A stretch of DNA of 46,263 bases from Clostridiales bacterium (GCA_012517815.1 JAAYUF010000070.1:1-46263); one strand, 5' to 3'; positions 8,758 to 17,568 are shown, counted from the first letter of the stretch. Notes: a model not told the origin generated them from the sequence alone. A program made the numbers and translations.

Positions 8758-10091
8758 GTAAAAAAGCCTCCCAACGCTTGATAGGTGGCCAGAAAGCCCG
8801 GCCAGGACTTATTGATCGCTTCCACGCCCCGCACGGTCAGGGGTTCTTCGCAGGCCAGCGCCGCGATGGCCAGCAGCATCACCATGCGGTGATCCCCGCG
8901 CGCGTCGGCCTCAAAGCCGCCGGCAAGCCGCGTGGGGCCGGTGATGCGCAGGGTGTCGCCGTCCGATGCGACCTCCACATTCGCGCCAAGGCGGGTCAGC
9001 AGGTCTGCCGTGGCGGCCAGCCTGTCGCACTCCTTGACGCGCAGCCGTGCGACGCCGTTGAGCGTGGATACGCCGCGCGCCTGCGTGCAGGTGAGCGCGA
9101 GAATGGGCGCCAGATCGGGGATATCCCCGCAATCCACCGTTACGGGCGCTAGCCCCGCGTGCGAGGGGCAGCAGGCCAGAAGCCCTTCCGGCAGGGTGCG
9201 GACGCGCAGCCCCATTTCCGTAAGCAGGGCAACGATCGCCGAATCCCCCTGCAGGGTCGGCTCCCCCGCGCGGGGCGTACGCATCTGCGACAGGATGACG
9301 CCGTGCCCCATGGCGTTGGCGCACAGGAGCACCGCCGCCTGAGACCAGTCCGGCGAAACGGACGCCTCCGGCGGGTTGGCCGCGTCCGACGGCATCAGCT
9401 GGAACAGCCCCCCGCCGTGCTCCTCAAACAGCAGCCCGAAACGGCGCATCTGCTGGAGGGTCATATCCAGATAGGGGCGGCTGACGATCGGCGGCCTGAC
9501 CAGCAGGGAAGCCTCCGCGGGCTGCCCCTGCGCGTCCCAGGCGTGCGCCAGCGCGATCAGCAGCCCGGAAGCATACTGGCTGGAGAGGGAGCCGTCGATT
9601 TCGTACGCCCCGGCGGGCATGAAACCCCTGACCTCGACGGTCGCGCGCCGGCCTTCAGCCGAGGGGGTGCGCCGGATGGCGGCGCCCAGCTTGTGGGCGA
9701 GCGGCTCAAACGCTTCCAGCGGGCGGGCGTAGAGGGCATCCTCCATGGTAAAGCGCACGGCGCGGCCGCGCGCCAGAAAGGCGGGAATCAGCATCCGAAG
9801 CGCCGCCGCGCAGGCGTTTACTTCGCAGGTCGCGGGTTCATCCGGGACGGGCGCGTCCGCGACGGGGGTAACCAGAAGCGATCCGTCCTCCTGGACCACC
9901 TGCGCGCCCAGCGCGCGCACGCCGTTGATCATCGCCTGCGTATCGTCGCACAGCGGAGGCGGAAAACCGAGCAGCCGGCAGGGGCCGCGGCCCAGGGCAG
10001 CCAACAGGAGCGCCCGATGCGCTTCGCTTTTTGCGGGCGGTATGGAGGCCACGCCGCGGAGTCGCGCCGAATGGAATGTGCAGGTCGCCAT
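8754..10091 (-). CDS. aroA: 3-phosphoshikimate 1-carboxyvinyltransferase (EPSP synthase)
   Basis: Transfers enolpyruvyl from PEP to shikimate-3-phosphate, making the substrate of the next gene, aroC. The 445-residue protein shows PPAKSEAHRALLLAALG at the N-terminus (normally PGSKS-x-R; here the Gly is Ala and PAKSEAHR replaces SKSITNR), the central DGSLSSQYASGLLIAL motif for shikimate phosphate, and the C-terminal VKECDRLAATADLLTRLG and GDHRMVMLLAIAALA motifs. The ATG at 10091 is the start because AGGGGG sits seven bases upstream; a TTG two codons earlier would be too close. The PAKS active-site variant occurs among EPSP synthases distant from the E. coli type. First gene of the operon. Confidence 0.95.
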   Translation of the reverse strand: MATCTFHSARLRGVASIPPAKSEAHRALLLAALGRGPCRLLGFPPPLCDDTQAMINGVRALGAQVVQEDGSLLVTPVADAPVPDEPATCEVNACAAALRMLIPAFLARGRAVRFTMEDALYARPLEAFEPLAHKLGAAIRRTPSAEGRRATVEVRGFMPAGAYEIDGSLSSQYASGLLIALAHAWDAQGQPAEASLLVRPPIVSRPYLDMTLQQMRRFGLLFEEHGGGLFQLMPSDAANPPEASVSPDWSQAAVLLCANAMGHGVILSQMRTPRAGEPTLQGDSAIVALLTEMGLRVRTLPEGLLACCPSHAGLAPVTVDCGDIPDLAPILALTCTQARGVSTLNGVARLRVKECDRLAATADLLTRLGANVEVASDGDTLRITGPTRLAGGFEADARGDHRMVMLLAIAALACEEPLTVRGVEAINKSWPGFLATYQALGGFFT

Positions 10092-10167
10092 ATTCAAACC
10101 CCCTGAAGGATGATGACGGATCTATGCCATCGGGCTTTGCATCAAGCTGATTTCACAAGACTTGTAC

Positions 10168-10196
10168 AGTATACCATAGTCGATAGCGAAAAAAAA
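10168..10196 (-). promoter_or_regulatory. Extended -10 promoter of aro operon
   Basis: On the minus strand TGGTATACT (10168-10176) is an extended -10 element, with only a T-rich hexamer in the -35 position. The transcript would have a leader of about 70 nt before aroA. I see no T-box or attenuator in it. Confidence 0.5.
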
Positions 10197-10199
10197 CGG

Positions 10200-10273
10200 T
10201 CGAACCGGGGCGTTCGATCGTAATATATGAAAATAATATGACAGAAATCTAATATTTTATTAACAATTTGAAA
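10200..10273. other. AT-rich island with an inverted repeat
   Basis: Between aroA and the small gene at 10490 lies a strikingly AT-rich segment (about 10219-10273) in otherwise GC-rich DNA. It is preceded by the inverted repeat TCGAAC-CGGGGC-GTTCGA (10200-10217). The rest of 10274-10489 shows no gene. Confidence 0.4.
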
Positions 10274-10489
10274 TGATTCCGATGGACGCGCACTGTATCC
10301 GATATCCACGGGGAAACCTTGTTGTTAAAGACTTCCAAACAGTCGGCGCGACTGTCCCGGGAGAACGGGCGGCGTGCCGCGCCGGAAGGGACGGCCATCG
10401 CGGCGTTGGCTTTTGTAACAATCGGACGGGCTCGCCGACCCGAGCGCGGCAGGCGGCCGCGCCGGCGGGTCGCAGCGGAATGGGGGGGG

Positions 10490-10795
10490 TCAGGCCTTCG
10501 CGCGGTGCGGGTTGCGCTCCTCGTCCGGGGCGATGTAGCTGACTTCCATGCGCTCAAAATCCACCGAATCCATGAAATGCTCGGGCAAAAAGCGCGTCAG
10601 CGCGAAACTGCCCCAATCCGCCTGGTGGCGCGGCAGCCATACCGGCATGCTGAGGTCGAGCGTATGCATCGCCTCGCGCAGCGCTTCCAGTGGTTCATCC
10701 GCCCGGCAGGGCACCAGCAGGTCGCGCAGCGCCCGATGCCCCCGCATCAGCCGTATCCACATCCGTCCCGGTCCGGGGCGCGCGTTGTCGCTCAC
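10490..10795 (-). CDS. Small conserved clostridial protein, function unknown
   Basis: A 101-residue protein that starts at GTG 10795, with GAGGTG upstream, two bases after the stop of the Dabb gene. The pattern MWIRLMRGHRALRDLLV, then MPVWLPRHQADWGSFALTRFLPEHFMDSVDFERMEV resembles an uncharacterised family of short clostridial proteins of the type MWVRIxK...KPIWLD...KRHxKTRFxxDxFIExIDFDxLEI. That resemblance is from memory. No transmembrane segment, signal peptide or metal motif is visible; it is probably cytoplasmic. It is transcribed with the Dabb protein. I cannot assign a function. Confidence 0.7.
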   Translation of the reverse strand: MSDNARPGPGRMWIRLMRGHRALRDLLVPCRADEPLEALREAMHTLDLSMPVWLPRHQADWGSFALTRFLPEHFMDSVDFERMEVSYIAPDEERNPHRAKA

Positions 10796-10797
10796 GC

Positions 10798-11088
10798 TTA
10801 CAGCACCTCGTAATCGGCGCTCTGCGAGCGCGCCATCACGGCGTGCATGTGCGCCTGTACCGGCAGGTGAACCGGATGGGTACGGTAGGTTTCCAGCGCC
10901 TCGCGCGTTTCGAAGGTTTCGCACAGGCAGATGTCGCAGCTGCGCTCGCTGTGCGCGAAATCCGCGCCCGCGTCCAGCGTGAGCATGCCGGGAATCTTGC
11001 CCTTCATGGAACAAAGAATATCGACGGTTTCCGCAACAAGCGTCGGATTAGGGTCCTTGAGCCAGAACAGAACGATATGCCGAATCAT
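10798..11088 (-). CDS. Dabb-family (stress-responsive alpha/beta barrel) protein
   Basis: A 96-residue single-domain ferredoxin-fold protein. MIRHIVLFWLK is the classic N-terminus of the Dabb family, and the domain continues with MKGKIPGMLTLDAGADF, CLCETFETREALETYRTHPVHLPVQAHM and a terminal ADYEVL strand. Such proteins form dimeric barrels; some act as cyclases or small-molecule-binding enzymes, most are uncharacterised. GGGAGG lies seven bases upstream of the ATG, and a promoter with TCGACA and TATAAT is about 30 bp further up. It is the first gene of a two-gene unit. Confidence 0.88.
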   Translation of the reverse strand: MIRHIVLFWLKDPNPTLVAETVDILCSMKGKIPGMLTLDAGADFAHSERSCDICLCETFETREALETYRTHPVHLPVQAHMHAVMARSQSADYEVL

Positions 11089-11117
11089 CGCAGTGCCTCC
11101 CAGCGTTGGTTTTCACC

Positions 11118-11146
11118 ATTATACACGCCGCGCGTCGCCTTGTCGA
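11118..11146 (-). promoter_or_regulatory. Promoter of the Dabb operon
   Basis: Minus-strand TCGACA (11141-11146), a 17-bp spacer and TATAAT (11118-11123). It is divergent from the promoter at 11180-11207, leaving 33 bp between the two -35 boxes. Confidence 0.75.
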
Positions 11147-11179
11147 GTGCGCGGGGATTGCAACAAAGCGCCTCCAGGG

Positions 11180-11207
11180 TTGACGCGCCCAAAAAACGAC
11201 GTATAAT
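11180..11207 (+). promoter_or_regulatory. Promoter of the GH127-dus-secreted protein operon
   Basis: TTGACG (11180-11185), a 16-bp spacer and TATAAT (11202-11207). It probably drives the tightly packed genes from 11267 to 17464. Confidence 0.75.
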
Positions 11208-11266
11208 ATTGTAGAATTGCCAACCATATCGGCTGAGCCTGCTCAGCCTCGTAAGGACGGAGAACG

Positions 11267-12928
11267 ATGCCAACCTACGATTCTTTCTGCCGAGCCCCGC
11301 TGGTTGACCCTGCCTATGTGGCGCTGCCCGATAACGCCGTCCATCCGGAGGGCCTGTTTGCGCAGCTGACCCGGCAGGCGCTGGATACGGTGGACCTGAA
11401 CGCGATCACCCCGCTGGACGCGGTGCTGGCCACCAAACTGGGCGGGTATGCCGATCTGCCGCCGATGCCCAATCTGGAGGCCGCCGCCGGGAGCCTGCCC
11501 AACGATCCGCGGCCGCTGATGGACGCGGCGCGCGCCGGACTGATGATCGCGGCCGCCGGGAAAAACAAGAACGCGATGTTGCAGGTGCTCAACGCCCTGC
11601 GGACGCTTACCGACGCCCTGCCCTCCATCGGCGAGGAGGCGCTGGTCGACGTCGGCGCGGACGGGCTGCGCCTGGCTTCGGAAATGTACCGCCGTACCGG
11701 CCAGCGCTTTTTGCTGACGCTGATGGAGCGCCTTCGGGCGCAGTTGCCGGACGTATCGGGGCTGTTCCACTCCTTCCCGTTCCAAAAGGCGTTTGTGCCT
11801 GAAACCGTGGCGGAGGACGCGACGGACGAAGCCTCGCAGTACTTCCGCAGAATGCGGCGGCTGGGCACCGGCGCGATCACCGCGGACGCGCTGGCCATGA
11901 CGGCGTCGCTGGCGCTGTTCAGCGGCTCCGCGCGGGACGCGGGCGCGTCCAAGGCGGGCGTGGCGGCGCTGCAAAGGTATCACGGCATGCCGCATGGGGC
12001 GTTTTCCGCGGACCCCTACCTGGCGGGGCGCGACCCGGCCCGGGCGACCGACCTGGCCGCGGTGTGCGCGCAGCTGGAAGCGCTTCACGACCTGCTGGCC
12101 GCCAGCGGGGACGTCGCCTGCGCCGAGCGGATGGAGCGCATCGCGGTCAACGCGCTGGCCAACCTGTTCGCGCCCGGCGGGCTTTGCGAGCGGCAGTCGG
12201 TCAACCGGCTGGCGAACGACGAAACCTGCGTTCCAAGGCCCGCCGAACCGGCGCAGACTTCCGCGCTGCTTCGGGCCCTCTATGCGTTGCGCCGCTCCGT
12301 ATGGATGGTACGCAGCGAAAGCGAGCTGGCGATGCTCATGCCCTTTGAGGGCTGCTGCCTGACGCGCATGGACGGCGCGCCGGTGCGGATATCGGCCAGG
12401 GCCGCCGGCACGGGGACGATCACCCTTTCAGTGGAGGCCAAGCAGCCGGCGGAGTTCACGCTCTCCCTGCATGTGCCCGGCTACGCCAACGCGGCTGGCG
12501 TATCGCTCAACGGGGGCAAGCCTCAGTCTGCCGAGTGCGGGAAGCTGTATTCCCTCAAGCGGCTGTTCCGCACGGGGGATGAGCTTACCCTGACGCTGGA
12601 CTGCCAGCCCTTTACAGAAACGGGTTTTCGCGGCAGCGCGAGCGTTTACTGCGGCCCGATGCTCATGGCGCTGCCGCTGCCCGACGCCTCCGCCGCGTGG
12701 CAGTACGCGCTGGACGACAACGCCGTGCCCACCGTGGAATGGGTTCAGGGCCGGCCACGGGTTCGCGTGGAGGCCTGCGTCGCGCAAAACTGGGCCGCGC
12801 GCGGGGGGCGGATTCCGCCGCCGCCTCAGGGGCTGGACATGGGCGAGGGCTACGAGCTGACCCTCCTGCCCTATGCGGACACCCTGGGCCGAATCGCCGC
12901 ATTCCCTCTGGCGGGCCGCCGCGCATGA
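11267..12928 (+). CDS. GH127 (DUF1680)-like protein, catalytic residues apparently lost
   Basis: A 553-residue cytoplasmic protein. It aligns by eye with the (alpha/alpha)6 barrel and C-terminal beta-sandwich of beta-L-arabinofuranosidase-like proteins: GAFSADPYLAGRDPARATDLAAV...AQLEALHDLLAASGDVACAERMERIAVNALANLF is the family core, and GSASVYCGPMLMALPLP is the typical rGP strand of the C-terminal domain. In active GH127 enzymes the core carries an E-x-C pair and a Cys-Cys pair that bind zinc and form the active site; here the first is TDLA, and only isolated Cys residues remain (DETCVP, EGCC). This suggests altered or lost catalysis. The start has a weak GGACGGAG site. Its stop overlaps the dus start. 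Family call is fairly good, function open. Confidence 0.65.
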   Translation: MPTYDSFCRAPLVDPAYVALPDNAVHPEGLFAQLTRQALDTVDLNAITPLDAVLATKLGGYADLPPMPNLEAAAGSLPNDPRPLMDAARAGLMIAAAGKNKNAMLQVLNALRTLTDALPSIGEEALVDVGADGLRLASEMYRRTGQRFLLTLMERLRAQLPDVSGLFHSFPFQKAFVPETVAEDATDEASQYFRRMRRLGTGAITADALAMTASLALFSGSARDAGASKAGVAALQRYHGMPHGAFSADPYLAGRDPARATDLAAVCAQLEALHDLLAASGDVACAERMERIAVNALANLFAPGGLCERQSVNRLANDETCVPRPAEPAQTSALLRALYALRRSVWMVRSESELAMLMPFEGCCLTRMDGAPVRISARAAGTGTITLSVEAKQPAEFTLSLHVPGYANAAGVSLNGGKPQSAECGKLYSLKRLFRTGDELTLTLDCQPFTETGFRGSASVYCGPMLMALPLPDASAAWQYALDDNAVPTVEWVQGRPRVRVEACVAQNWAARGGRIPPPPQGLDMGEGYELTLLPYADTLGRIAAFPLAGRRA

Positions 12929-13908
12929 TGAAACCTCGGACGCTCCCGCTGATCGGCCTCGCGCCGATGGCGGGGGTCACCGATCTGCCGATGCGCGCGC
13001 TTTGCTACCGCATGGGCGCGGACTATGCCTGCACCGAGATGGTCAGCGCCGTGGGGTGGATGCACGCCCGGCGCGACAACGAGGCATACCGCCTGCTGAT
13101 GGAAACCGCGCCCGAAGAGCACAACACCGCCATTCAGCTCTTCGGCAAGGACCCGCTCGCGATGGGCGAAGCCGCGGCGCGGGCCTGCGAACTGGGCCGT
13201 TTTACAAGCATCGACGTCAACATGGGCTGCCCGGCGCGCAAGGTGACCATGGCCGGCGAAGGCAGCGCCCTGCTACGCACGCCCGATCTGGCCGCGGCCA
13301 TTCTGGCGGCCGTGAAAGCCAACAGCTTTTTACCCGTAACGGTCAAGACCCGTCTGGGCTTTGACGAAGCCAGCCGCAACGCCCTCCTGCTGGCGCAGGC
13401 GGCCGAATCGCTGGGCCTTCGGTGGATCTGCATCCACGGGCGCACGCGCGAGCAGATGTACGCGGGCCGGGCGGATTACGAGGCAATCGCGGCCATCCGG
13501 CGGCAGGTGAACATCCCGGTTATCGCCAACGGCGACGTATCCGACCCCGAAAGCGCGCTGCGCGCGCTGCAGGGGACCGGCTGCAACGGCCTGATGATCG
13601 GGCGGGCCGCGATGGGAAACCCCTGGCTGTTCCGGCAGATTCGCCAGACGCTTCTGGGCGAACCGGTAACGGCCGTTACCTGCGCGGAGCGGCTGGCGCT
13701 CGCGCTGGAGCACATCGACCGGATGATCGCGTTCAAGGGTCCGCATCTGGGCGTCATCGAAATGCGGACCCATCTGGGGCATTACATCGGCGGCGTTCGC
13801 GGCGCGTCGGGCATGCGGCGGCAACTGAACGCCGCCAGGACGGCCGAGGAACAGAAAACGTTGCTCCGGGATCTTTTTGCCGGGGTGGAACGGGAGGTTG
13901 AACCATGA
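12925..13908 (+). CDS. tRNA-dihydrouridine synthase (DusB-like)
   Basis: FMN- and NADPH-dependent enzyme that reduces uridines in the tRNA D-loop. The 327-residue protein has the N-terminal LAPMAGVTDLPMRALCYRMGA motif, the FMN-site run AIQLFGKDP, the signature SIDVNMGCPARKVTMAGEGSAL with the catalytic Cys, VTVKTRLGF, CIHGRTREQMYAG with the phosphate-binding HGR, VIANGDV, and MIGRAAMGNPWLF. The helical tRNA-binding tail (about residues 240-327) is present. ATG 12925 overlaps the upstream stop; ATG 12928 is an equal alternative. There is no clear ribosome binding site, so translation seems coupled. It overlaps the next gene by four bases. Confidence 0.93.
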   Translation: MMKPRTLPLIGLAPMAGVTDLPMRALCYRMGADYACTEMVSAVGWMHARRDNEAYRLLMETAPEEHNTAIQLFGKDPLAMGEAAARACELGRFTSIDVNMGCPARKVTMAGEGSALLRTPDLAAAILAAVKANSFLPVTVKTRLGFDEASRNALLLAQAAESLGLRWICIHGRTREQMYAGRADYEAIAAIRRQVNIPVIANGDVSDPESALRALQGTGCNGLMIGRAAMGNPWLFRQIRQTLLGEPVTAVTCAERLALALEHIDRMIAFKGPHLGVIEMRTHLGHYIGGVRGASGMRRQLNAARTAEEQKTLLRDLFAGVEREVEP

Positions 13909-15683
13909 ACAGACGCTGGCTCGCCTGGATGCTGAGCTTGATGCTGCTGGCGGGAATTGGCCTGCCCGCGCAGGCGGCGGATATCGCCACGCTGGACAGG
14001 GCCCTTTCGCGCTGGACACAGGGCTTGTCGCCGGTGCGTTTTTCCGCGGAGATGGAACTGAAAACCCTGATGCCTTTTACCGAGGATACCATCGGCAGGA
14101 TCAACGGCGTTCTTGGGCATATCAGCGTCGATGCGACGCTGACGCTTACGGGCGAGGACAGTGAAACCGCGCTGGCCATCGCCATGGACGGCGCTTCCCT
14201 GATGGAGATGACCGAGCGCCTGGCCGCCGGCGCCTATACCCTGCAAACCACGCTCCTGCCCAACCGCACGCTCACGTCCGCAAAAGAGTCGCCCATGCAG
14301 ACGCTCACCGGGAAATCCGGGGCGGAGGCGGACGAGGCGGCGACAGCCGCCGAAACGGCGGAGGAGACGCAAACGCAAAACGCCTCCGACGTAACGGTAG
14401 CGTTCAGCATGCTGGACGGGCTTACCGAAATGCAGGCCGTTTACCCGGCGCTGGCCGCGTCCATTACGGAAATCGCGGCGGAGAAACGCGCCAACTACAA
14501 CATCAAGGGGATCGGCGCGGGCAAATGGAGCCGCGTGGCGCGCCTGACCGCCGAACAGTGCGAGGCGCTCAAGCCGCAGTTGCAGGCGATGCTCGCCTGC
14601 GGGATGGATGAGGTTTACCGCGGGGAGGTTCAGGGCATGACTTTTGCCAAGGGCTTCATCGCCGCGCTGTACCAAAACGCCGATAAACAGGACATCTGCT
14701 TGTACCTCAAGGGCACGGCCATTTATCCGGACGGCTCCAAGCGGAAGCTCCTGTGGCAGTGGGCTTTCACCAACAACGGCATCCGCCGCAAGGACAACGT
14801 GAAGTACGAGGCATCCCGTACCAGCGGCACGGCGGATACGCGAACCCTCGCCGTTACCTGCACGCAGGAAAGCCGTTCCGACGAGTATTCCATCGAGGGG
14901 AGCGCTGTGACCAGCCTGAAGCGCGGCAAGATCACCGACGCGTACACCGAGAAGATTGATCTTTCCGGAGACCTGAGCCGGAGCGGCGCACTGACGCTGG
15001 AAGGCTACACCAGCGGCAAACAGAGCCGGACGGCAAGCGGGGAAACGACCGACACGACCCGGTTGCTGACGACCGACCTGCTGTTCACGCCCGGGACGGA
15101 CGGCGCGCGACTGTCCGGAACGGCCGTCGCGCAAACCCTGGCCGGGAAAACCGTGCAATCCGAAATCGCGTTTACGCTGGCCAAGGCAAGCGTGACGGCT
15201 GCCGCGCCGGCGGCCGGCGTGCAGGCCGACGAAGGAGACGCGGAGGTGACGATCAACATCCTTGGGCCGGAGGGCGACGAGGCGGCTACAGAGCCTTCGG
15301 CGACCGACGCCGCGCCGGACGCGACCACCCCCGAAACGGACAATGCCTCGGCTTCCGGCAATCCTCCCAGTTCCATCGAGCAAATGGACGATATCTTTTC
15401 AGACAGCGGCACGCAGACCGATGTGGAGGGTTCGGAATACCTGGTCGGCACGCCGCCGGTCGGGCTGACCGCCTACTCCGTACCGCAGACCGAAACGACC
15501 GTTTCCATGGACGGCATCACGGAGGCGCAGCTGCAAAGCCTGCTGGCCGAAGCGGCGCAAAACCTGGCCGGACGGCTGTTGCTGAGCGTCGCCTCCCTGC
15601 CCGCGGAGGACGCGGCGCTGCTTCGGGACGGTATGACCGACGAGGACTACGCGGCGTTCCTGGCGATGGTCGGCGCGCTGTGA
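13905..15683 (+). CDS. Secreted protein of unknown function (paralogue A)
   Basis: A 592-residue protein with a Sec signal peptide (MNRRW, hydrophobic run LAWMLSLMLLAGIGLP, likely cut after AQA at residue 24). No transmembrane helix, sortase motif or lipobox follows, so it should be exported and released or held by other means. The mature part is rich in Thr, Ala and acidic residues, with alternating hydrophobic patterns suggestive of beta strands (residues 250-440). An acidic low-complexity linker (EGDEAATEPSATDAAPDATTPETDN) precedes a C-terminal segment AQLQSLLAEAAQNLAGRLLLSVASLPAED. The same type of ending is found in the next gene. Its start overlaps dus by four bases. I recognise no enzyme family. 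Confidence 0.8.
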   Translation: MNRRWLAWMLSLMLLAGIGLPAQAADIATLDRALSRWTQGLSPVRFSAEMELKTLMPFTEDTIGRINGVLGHISVDATLTLTGEDSETALAIAMDGASLMEMTERLAAGAYTLQTTLLPNRTLTSAKESPMQTLTGKSGAEADEAATAAETAEETQTQNASDVTVAFSMLDGLTEMQAVYPALAASITEIAAEKRANYNIKGIGAGKWSRVARLTAEQCEALKPQLQAMLACGMDEVYRGEVQGMTFAKGFIAALYQNADKQDICLYLKGTAIYPDGSKRKLLWQWAFTNNGIRRKDNVKYEASRTSGTADTRTLAVTCTQESRSDEYSIEGSAVTSLKRGKITDAYTEKIDLSGDLSRSGALTLEGYTSGKQSRTASGETTDTTRLLTTDLLFTPGTDGARLSGTAVAQTLAGKTVQSEIAFTLAKASVTAAAPAAGVQADEGDAEVTINILGPEGDEAATEPSATDAAPDATTPETDNASASGNPPSSIEQMDDIFSDSGTQTDVEGSEYLVGTPPVGLTAYSVPQTETTVSMDGITEAQLQSLLAEAAQNLAGRLLLSVASLPAEDAALLRDGMTDEDYAAFLAMVGAL

Positions 15684-15748
15684 CACCCGAATCCCAGCGA
15701 AGGATCAAGCCCCGGGGGCGACCCCGGCGGGCAAAGGAGGGCGTACCC

Positions 15749-17464
15749 ATGACACGATTCGCGCGCTGTTTGGCGGCCTGCTGCCTGGCGGTAATGCTGG
15801 TGACGACCGGCGCCGCCGCGGAGGTTGTGACCGAAGTGGATTACACGGTGCAGGAAAAACTGTTCAAACAGCTGCAGGCGGGCAGCGGGTTTTCCGGTAC
15901 GCTCACGGTGGAGTCCGCCGCGGCGCCGGGGCGCGAGAGCGAAGCCCTGACCACGCTCAAGCCCCTGACCTTTGACTGCACGTACATCTATGTGCGGCCG
16001 GACGCCGCAACCGGCGCGGTCGCCGAAAGCCGGGCCACGCTCGCGCTGGTCGACGGAGAGAAAAGCCTTGCCACGGCCGAACTGGCGCTGCGCAGCGGAA
16101 ACGTGTACCTTGCCAGCTCGCTGCTGGGCGACGGCTGGTTCTCCCTAAACGGCGGAACGGTCACCGCGGCGGCGGATGGCGAGCAGCCCGCAGCCGGGAC
16201 CATCGCCCAAACCGCGCGCGCGCTGCTGGGCCAGACCGCCATGCCGGGGCTGGTGTCGTTCGCCATCGGCCTGCTGAGACGGCTGCACGATGTGGATACC
16301 GCCAAATGGTCCACCGATCTGGAAACCTACACCACCAAGATCGACCTGTGGATCGAGGGCTACCGGCAGAAGGCGGTGCTGGGGAAAACGGACGACGGCA
16401 TCACCACCATGGAAGTCGAGTACCGGATCCCCGCGGCGGCAATCAAGGCGCAGCTCAAACAGATGGTCATGGATCTGCTGACCGACGAGGCCTTTCTGTC
16501 CCGCTTGCAGACGCTTTTATCCGATGCGGACGTTGAAACCTTCCTCAACCCCGGCCTGCAAACGTATTATTTCTACGCGATCGACGCGCTGCCGCTGGAA
16601 GGGGAGCTGGCCATCGACCGCACTGTGAGCCTGAAGGGGGAGACGCTCTCCCTGACGCTTGCGATGCCCCTGCGCGACAGCCAGGCCGGCGCGATGGCCC
16701 TGCGCTACGACCGGCACAAGGGCGCCGGCGACCTGCCGGACGAAAACACGATCGAGCTGCAAAGCGACAGCCTGCTCCTGCGCGTGGCGTACCAGACCTA
16801 CGATACCCTGACGGGCACGGAGGTGTATCAGGGTACGGTGCTGCGCCAGCCGCTTGGCACGGCGACCTTCGAGGTGGGCGCGCAGGACACGGCGGCGGCC
16901 GAAACGCTCAAGACCTTTTCCGCCGGCTTTACGCTGAGCGTCGGCCGCAGCGAGAGCGTGGACGCCGAAGGGCGCGAAGCGCAGGCGATCCAGCTGGCGC
17001 TTGCGCTGCTGCCGGACTATACGCCCGATACGGCGGGCGACGAAGCCACCGTGCCCACCGATGCGCAGGCGGCGCAGTACGTTGTGTTCGAGCCGTTGGA
17101 CCTCAAGCTGGACGCCACGTTTGCCAGCCTGCAGGCCAAAAACGCCACCACCTCGCTGGACGCCACACTGGAGTATTCCGGCGAGCGCGCGGCGCAGACG
17201 GTACGGCTGACGCTCTCGGGCAAAACCCGCGGCAAGTGGACGCCGGACGCGCTTGAGACGGACGGCGCGCAGGCGTTGGACACGATGGACCCAACGGCGC
17301 TGAACGCGCTGCTGGCCCAGGCCGGAATCAAGGGCGGGCTCCTGCTGCTGCCGTACCTGAGCCTGCCGGCGGCGGGCGCAACAACCGAACCTTCGGCATC
17401 GATCACCCCGGATGGTTCACAGGCCGCGACACCGTCCCCGGCGGCCGAAACCCCCGCGCCGTGA
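15749..17464 (+). CDS. Secreted protein of unknown function (paralogue B)
   Basis: A 571-residue exported protein. The start at 15749 is fixed by AAAGGAGG nine bases upstream and gives a standard signal peptide (MTRFAR, CLAACCLAVMLVTTGAAA, cut near residue 24). The mature chain begins with a TVQEKLFKQLQAGSGFSGTLTVES region and continues as a Thr/Ala-rich, beta-looking protein with few charged clusters. Near the C-terminus, DPTALNALLAQAGIKGGLLLLPYLSLPAAG mirrors the end of the upstream protein, after which a Pro/Ser/Thr tail closes the chain. The pair look like diverged duplicates. It is probably co-transcribed with the upstream genes, 65 bp away. Function unknown. Confidence 0.8.
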   Translation: MTRFARCLAACCLAVMLVTTGAAAEVVTEVDYTVQEKLFKQLQAGSGFSGTLTVESAAAPGRESEALTTLKPLTFDCTYIYVRPDAATGAVAESRATLALVDGEKSLATAELALRSGNVYLASSLLGDGWFSLNGGTVTAAADGEQPAAGTIAQTARALLGQTAMPGLVSFAIGLLRRLHDVDTAKWSTDLETYTTKIDLWIEGYRQKAVLGKTDDGITTMEVEYRIPAAAIKAQLKQMVMDLLTDEAFLSRLQTLLSDADVETFLNPGLQTYYFYAIDALPLEGELAIDRTVSLKGETLSLTLAMPLRDSQAGAMALRYDRHKGAGDLPDENTIELQSDSLLLRVAYQTYDTLTGTEVYQGTVLRQPLGTATFEVGAQDTAAAETLKTFSAGFTLSVGRSESVDAEGREAQAIQLALALLPDYTPDTAGDEATVPTDAQAAQYVVFEPLDLKLDATFASLQAKNATTSLDATLEYSGERAAQTVRLTLSGKTRGKWTPDALETDGAQALDTMDPTALNALLAQAGIKGGLLLLPYLSLPAAGATTEPSASITPDGSQAATPSPAAETPAP

Positions 17465-17526
17465 GCCGCGAGGCGGTTTGTACCCCGCTGATACGTATAA
17501 ATACAATGCAAGTACATCATTTTGGC

Positions 17527-17555
17527 TTGACAGCACCTCGTTCGGGGTGTATACT
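17527..17555 (+). promoter_or_regulatory. Strong promoter of glnN
   Basis: Perfect TTGACA (17527-17532), a 17-bp spacer and TATACT (17550-17555). It is the best sigma-A match in the window and fits high expression of an ammonium-assimilating enzyme. Confidence 0.88.
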
Positions 17556-17568
17556 CTCCGCATACAGC

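Noticed and set aside
10092-10170. T-box or amino-acid attenuator before aroA
   Set aside because: No AGGGTGGNACCGCG-like T-box sequence, no specifier loop and no terminator were found in the 70-nt leader.
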